Part shown: positions 5,781 to 8,902 of the stretch, in pieces
Position numbering within the stretch: the first letter of the stretch is position 1
How the letters are laid out: every line of letters starts with the position of its first letter
Source of the DNA: Flavobacteriales bacterium
GTDB lineage: Bacteria > Bacteroidota > Bacteroidia > Flavobacteriales > BACL11
Direction of reading: 5' to 3'
Assembly (NCBI GenBank): GCA_002697505.1
Contig: NZWA01000063.1
Coordinates: 1 to 8,902 of the forward strand
DNA length: 8,902 nt
Position numbers and translations under genes: made by a program
The notes under the pieces: generated by a model
Databases searched by the model: none
What the model was told of the DNA's origin: nothing
What the model saw: the letters and a program-made list of their open reading frames with translations, nothing else

Positions 5781-8336
5781 ATGATTAAAAGATTTCTATT
5801 CCTCGTACTTGCTTTTATTTTTTCATTCAGTTACTCTTATTCTCAACAAAACGTTTGTGGAACTTACCCTGGTTATTTAGAAGATGACAAAAAAAAGTAT
5901 CCTGAATTTTATAAATCTATTGAAGATAAAAATAAACAGTTAAAAAGAGAATATAGAAATATTATTAATCGTCTTCCAATTTTAAATAACTTAAATCAAA
6001 GATCTACAAATACAAAAAAAATTATTCCTGTAGTTGTTCATGTTATATATGATGATCAGCATGGAGGTAATATCACAAATGAACAAATCCAAAATGCACT
6101 TGATATTTTAAATAATAACATTAATGGACAAGCAGATAATTTCCTTTCAAGGACACCTGATATTTTTGCGGCTTTTAGAGGAGATTTAAACGTTGAATTT
6201 AGATTAGCTAAGAAAGATCCAAATGGCAATCCAACTACTGGAATAAATAGAGTTTTTTCTTCAAAAACATATGAACCTTCACCTAGAAACGCTGTTAAAG
6301 CATTAAGTTATTGGAATTCATATGAATACTTTAATATTTGGACTCTTAAAAAATTTCTTCCACAAGATGATGGAAATACTTTACTTGGATTTGCTCAATT
6401 TCCTTTTTCAGGTTCTATGTCAACCGATGGAGTTGTTTTACTCTCTAGTCAAATGGTTAGTGGAGGTACACTAACACATGAGGTTGGCCATTGGTTAGGA
6501 CTGAGGCATGTTTGGGGAGATCAGGACTGTGGTAACGATAATATTGGTGATACACCTCCAGCCAGAGCACCTAATTATGGAGTAGATCTAAATGATTATC
6601 CATACCATGTAGGTCTGCAGAATCAGGGATGTATTGCTGATTCTTTAAATTGGGCAGGTGAAATGTTTGTTAATTACATGGACTATTCAGATGATGCTGA
6701 TGTTACCATGTTTACCAAAGGACAGAATGATTTAATGAATACTGTTTTAGAAGGGGACGGAGTAGACCCTGGATATCGTCAATATTTATGGTCAGAAAAA
6801 AACTTAGAAAAAACAGGCTTATTAGCTAATGAAGATGGTAAGCTAAGTAGGCCTCCTACATGTACACAAGTGGCTAGTTTTACATTTTCCAATGGAACTT
6901 CCCCAGTAGTTTGTCTTGGAGAAAGAATTTATTTGAAAGGAAATAAAAACCAATTTGGTTTAGGTAATGTAACATCTTTTGTTTGGGATTTTGGTAACGG
7001 TGAAACTAATAGTACTGGCGATAACTTTATATTTTATGAATACCCAGAAGCTGGTGATTATGATGTATCTTTAACTGTGAACTACACTGAAGTGACAACA
7101 GTAAGAACATCAGATTTATCATTGATTCCTGATGCTGACATAGCAACTATAAACGAAGAAGAGGTTGAAAAAATAGTTCAAGCTTCAACTTATGATGAAT
7201 TAGCAGATATTGGTGCAATTAATATTCAAGAAATTATTATTGATAGTATGGGTGTGTATTATGATATGCAAGATTCTTCATATTTTAGAGGAACGTTGTT
7301 AGAAACAGAGTATGTTGCATCTTATACAAACTCTTGTACCTCAGTTGAAGTTAAAGAAAGTTTCTTTAAAGTAGGAAGTGGAAATAATAATAGTGAACCA
7401 CCAACTAGTGCATATAGTTTTGAAGATGGGATTGATAGTGATTGGAGTTTAGATGTTCCAAATATAGATATTTTACCATGGTCATTTAATGTTCAAGAAG
7501 AGCCTAGCTGGGATGTATATGATGGAGTTGCAAATAATGGTACAGCTTGCTTAAAAATAAAAGCACAGGGAGGTGTAGGATATATATCATCGGATCAATC
7601 TACTTGGAAAAGACACAGTATTGTTTCCAAAGCATATGATTTATCAAATTTTAATACACCTGCTATTAAGTTTAGTTGGTCAGGTGCGGCTGTTAATACT
7701 TTTCCAGTAAATATACTTAACGTTCATTACTCTGTAAATTGCGGAGAAGATTGGCTTCCTTTAGTTGAGCTAGAACCTAGCGATAAGGCTGTTTGTTTAC
7801 TATCAAATGGTACATACTCAACTAATTTAAATCACTCTTCTTGTGTAGATACTGTTATTCAGTATGGAACTGCAAATTCTCAATTACACAGTGGAGATTA
7901 CCTGCCTAGATCAAGTGATTGGAGAGATACAGTTATTACAAAAAATCAATTATCTAGCGATAATGTTAAATTTAAGTTTGAATATATAGTAAAAGGTTCA
8001 GGAAATAATTTTTATTTAGATGATATAAAAATTGGTGAACAAAATGATTTGCTATTTGATCAAAATGTATCTTTAATTTCAAAAATATCTATTTATCCAA
8101 ATCCAACAAATGGATCAAGTAGTATTATTTTAGAAAATTTAAAAGATACAGATGTGCAAGTTACCCTAACAAACGTATTAGGTCAAGATATAAAATTGTT
8201 GTTCAACGGAAAAGTTAGTAATAATAGTTTTGTAATAGATTTAAGTTCAGAAATTGTTACAGATAAAGGAGTTTATTTTGTAAATGTAATATCAAATGGT
8301 GACGTTGTAACAACTAAAAAATTAGTTAAGGAGTAA
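5781..8336 (+). CDS. Secreted M43-family (pappalysin/cytophagalysin-like) metalloprotease with T9SS sorting domain
   Basis: This 851-residue protein is exported and probably secreted or surface-bound. A signal peptide lies at 1-21. A short pro-region precedes the catalytic domain (about 78-345), which begins KKIIPVVVHVIYDD. The zinc site HEVGHWLGLRH (233-243) supplies His233, His237 and His243 with general base Glu234, and the Met-turn is VNYMDYSDD (Met300). The cysteines in DCGNDNIGDTPP and QGCIAD are placed as in M43 proteases. A PKD-like region starts about 360 and includes FVWDFGNGE (about 400). A jelly-roll, lectin-like beta domain spans about 545-752. The tail from ISIYPNPTNG (about 770) to KKLVKE is a type A T9SS sorting domain, removed on export by PorU. 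A frame to 5757 exists but needs TTG and overlaps the promoter motif, so ATG 5781 is used. It probably degrades proteins or peptides outside the cell. Confidence 0.95.
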   Translation: MIKRFLFLVLAFIFSFSYSYSQQNVCGTYPGYLEDDKKKYPEFYKSIEDKNKQLKREYRNIINRLPILNNLNQRSTNTKKIIPVVVHVIYDDQHGGNITNEQIQNALDILNNNINGQADNFLSRTPDIFAAFRGDLNVEFRLAKKDPNGNPTTGINRVFSSKTYEPSPRNAVKALSYWNSYEYFNIWTLKKFLPQDDGNTLLGFAQFPFSGSMSTDGVVLLSSQMVSGGTLTHEVGHWLGLRHVWGDQDCGNDNIGDTPPARAPNYGVDLNDYPYHVGLQNQGCIADSLNWAGEMFVNYMDYSDDADVTMFTKGQNDLMNTVLEGDGVDPGYRQYLWSEKNLEKTGLLANEDGKLSRPPTCTQVASFTFSNGTSPVVCLGERIYLKGNKNQFGLGNVTSFVWDFGNGETNSTGDNFIFYEYPEAGDYDVSLTVNYTEVTTVRTSDLSLIPDADIATINEEEVEKIVQASTYDELADIGAINIQEIIIDSMGVYYDMQDSSYFRGTLLETEYVASYTNSCTSVEVKESFFKVGSGNNNSEPPTSAYSFEDGIDSDWSLDVPNIDILPWSFNVQEEPSWDVYDGVANNGTACLKIKAQGGVGYISSDQSTWKRHSIVSKAYDLSNFNTPAIKFSWSGAAVNTFPVNILNVHYSVNCGEDWLPLVELEPSDKAVCLLSNGTYSTNLNHSSCVDTVIQYGTANSQLHSGDYLPRSSDWRDTVITKNQLSSDNVKFKFEYIVKGSGNNFYLDDIKIGEQNDLLFDQNVSLISKISIYPNPTNGSSSIILENLKDTDVQVTLTNVLGQDIKLLFNGKVSNNSFVIDLSSEIVTDKGVYFVNVISNGDVVTTKKLVKE

Positions 8337-8353
8337 TAATTTAGTAATATACT

Positions 8354-8902
8354 TTATTTAACTTTTTTTATTTCTATTTTTCCATTTTCCATAACAGCAT
8401 AACTGAAATTTTTTATCCAGTCCCCGGTATTAATATAGTATGATTTTTTATCAATTCTGATTTTTTCTGGATTGTGATGATGTCCAAAAATATAATAATC
8501 TAACTTGGTAGTCTTTTGATAATTTTTAGAAAACTCCAATAGTATATTAACTTGCTCTTTATTGTTTTTTTGTTTTTTTCTACTAAATGAACTCCAAAGA
8601 TTAGCGATTTTGAAAGAAAAATTAACTGGAAGGACAGAAAATCCCCACACTAATAGTTGTGAAGAAAAAAGTATCTTAAGAATTTTATATTTAAAATCTC
8701 CTTTACCAAGACCATCCCCATGCCCTATAAAAATTTTTTTATTGTGTTCATTAATTATTTTTTCTTTTCTGTGAATTATCACTCCTAATTCTTCGAAAAA
8801 ATAATTTTTGACCCACATGTCATGATTTCCTGTGAAAAAATGTATTTCGGTTCCGTCTTCAGTAAGTTCAGCAAATTTTGCAAACATTCTAATATGTCCT
8901 TT
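8354..8902 (-). CDS. lpxH: UDP-2,3-diacylglucosamine diphosphatase (LpxH-type metallophosphoesterase), partial
   Basis: Only the C-terminal 182 residues lie in the window; the frame stays open to the right edge, so the N-terminus with the first DxH metal motif is outside. An internal ATG at 8887 is not the real start. Calcineurin-like phosphoesterase motifs are visible, counting from the window edge: FFTGNHDMW (GNHD at 25-28), GHGDG (60-64) and GHHH (140-143), which bind two metal ions. Between them (about 70-110) is a hydrophobic then basic segment (LLVWGFSVLPVNF, then SRKKQK) typical of the membrane-associated, lipid-binding cap of LpxH. The enzyme hydrolyses UDP-2,3-diacylglucosamine to lipid X and UMP in lipid A synthesis at the inner membrane face. 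The gene converges with the protease gene, 17 bases apart. A related metallophosphoesterase with another substrate cannot be excluded without the N-terminus. Confidence 0.82.
   Translation of the reverse strand, partial: KGHIRMFAKFAELTEDGTEIHFFTGNHDMWVKNYFFEELGVIIHRKEKIINEHNKKIFIGHGDGLGKGDFKYKILKILFSSQLLVWGFSVLPVNFSFKIANLWSSFSRKKQKNNKEQVNILLEFSKNYQKTTKLDYYIFGHHHNPEKIRIDKKSYYINTGDWIKNFSYAVMENGKIEIKKVK

Noticed and set aside
8312..8327. Inverted repeat AACTAA-AAAA-TTAGTT near the end of the protease gene, considered as a terminator
   Set aside because: The stem is only six pairs, nearly all A-T, and lies inside the conserved C-terminal coding sequence. The stability is too low for an intrinsic terminator.
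1..8902. A new defence, toxin-antitoxin or mobile system
   Set aside because: Every gene except the 37-codon lipoprotein belongs to a recognisable housekeeping or secreted-protein family. No integrase, transposase, paired toxin-antitoxin frame or repeat array is present.

Overview
The window looks like ordinary chromosome from a low-GC member of the Bacteroidota, most likely a marine flavobacterium. The base composition is strongly AT-rich. Start codons are preceded by A-rich stretches rather than Shine-Dalgarno sequences. Several intergenic gaps carry the Bacteroidota -7 promoter motif TAnnTTTG. One large secreted protein ends in a type IX secretion (T9SS) sorting domain, a system confined to this phylum. 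There is no RNA gene, insertion sequence, prophage or CRISPR array, and no intergenic gap reaches 100 bases.

Left part (1-4629, all minus strand). In transcription order the genes are ung, a short YkuD L,D-transpeptidase, rmuC, rlmB and a class I methyltransferase. They are packed with 4-base ATGA overlaps, an 11-base overlap and an 11-base gap, so they probably form one operon. It mixes DNA repair (ung, rmuC), cell-wall cross-linking and RNA modification (rlmB). After a 78-base gap with its own good promoter comes a typical 2-Cys peroxiredoxin. The ung gene appears broken: its conserved N-terminus (4629 downward) is in a different frame from the catalytic body, and the shift maps to a run of ten A on the coding strand (4511-4520). 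Nine A would restore a full-length 224-residue protein.

Middle (4630-5682). A 78-base divergent intergenic region separates ung from a plus-strand pair. The first member is a 37-codon lipoprotein precursor that automatic callers would easily miss. Six bases later comes lipA (lipoyl synthase).

Right part (5683-8902). A plus-strand gene encodes an 851-residue secreted M43 (pappalysin/cytophagalysin-type) metalloprotease with a signal peptide, a complete zinc site, a PKD-like region, a lectin-like beta domain and a T9SS type A tail. It converges, with 17 bases between the stops, on a minus-strand LpxH-type UDP-2,3-diacylglucosamine diphosphatase whose N-terminus lies beyond the window edge.

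I find no convincing new multi-gene system. The items most worth a second look are the ung frameshift at the A10 tract, the tiny lipoprotein upstream of lipA, the possibly foreign L,D-transpeptidase in a repair operon, and the near-leaderless promoter arrangement in the divergent region.
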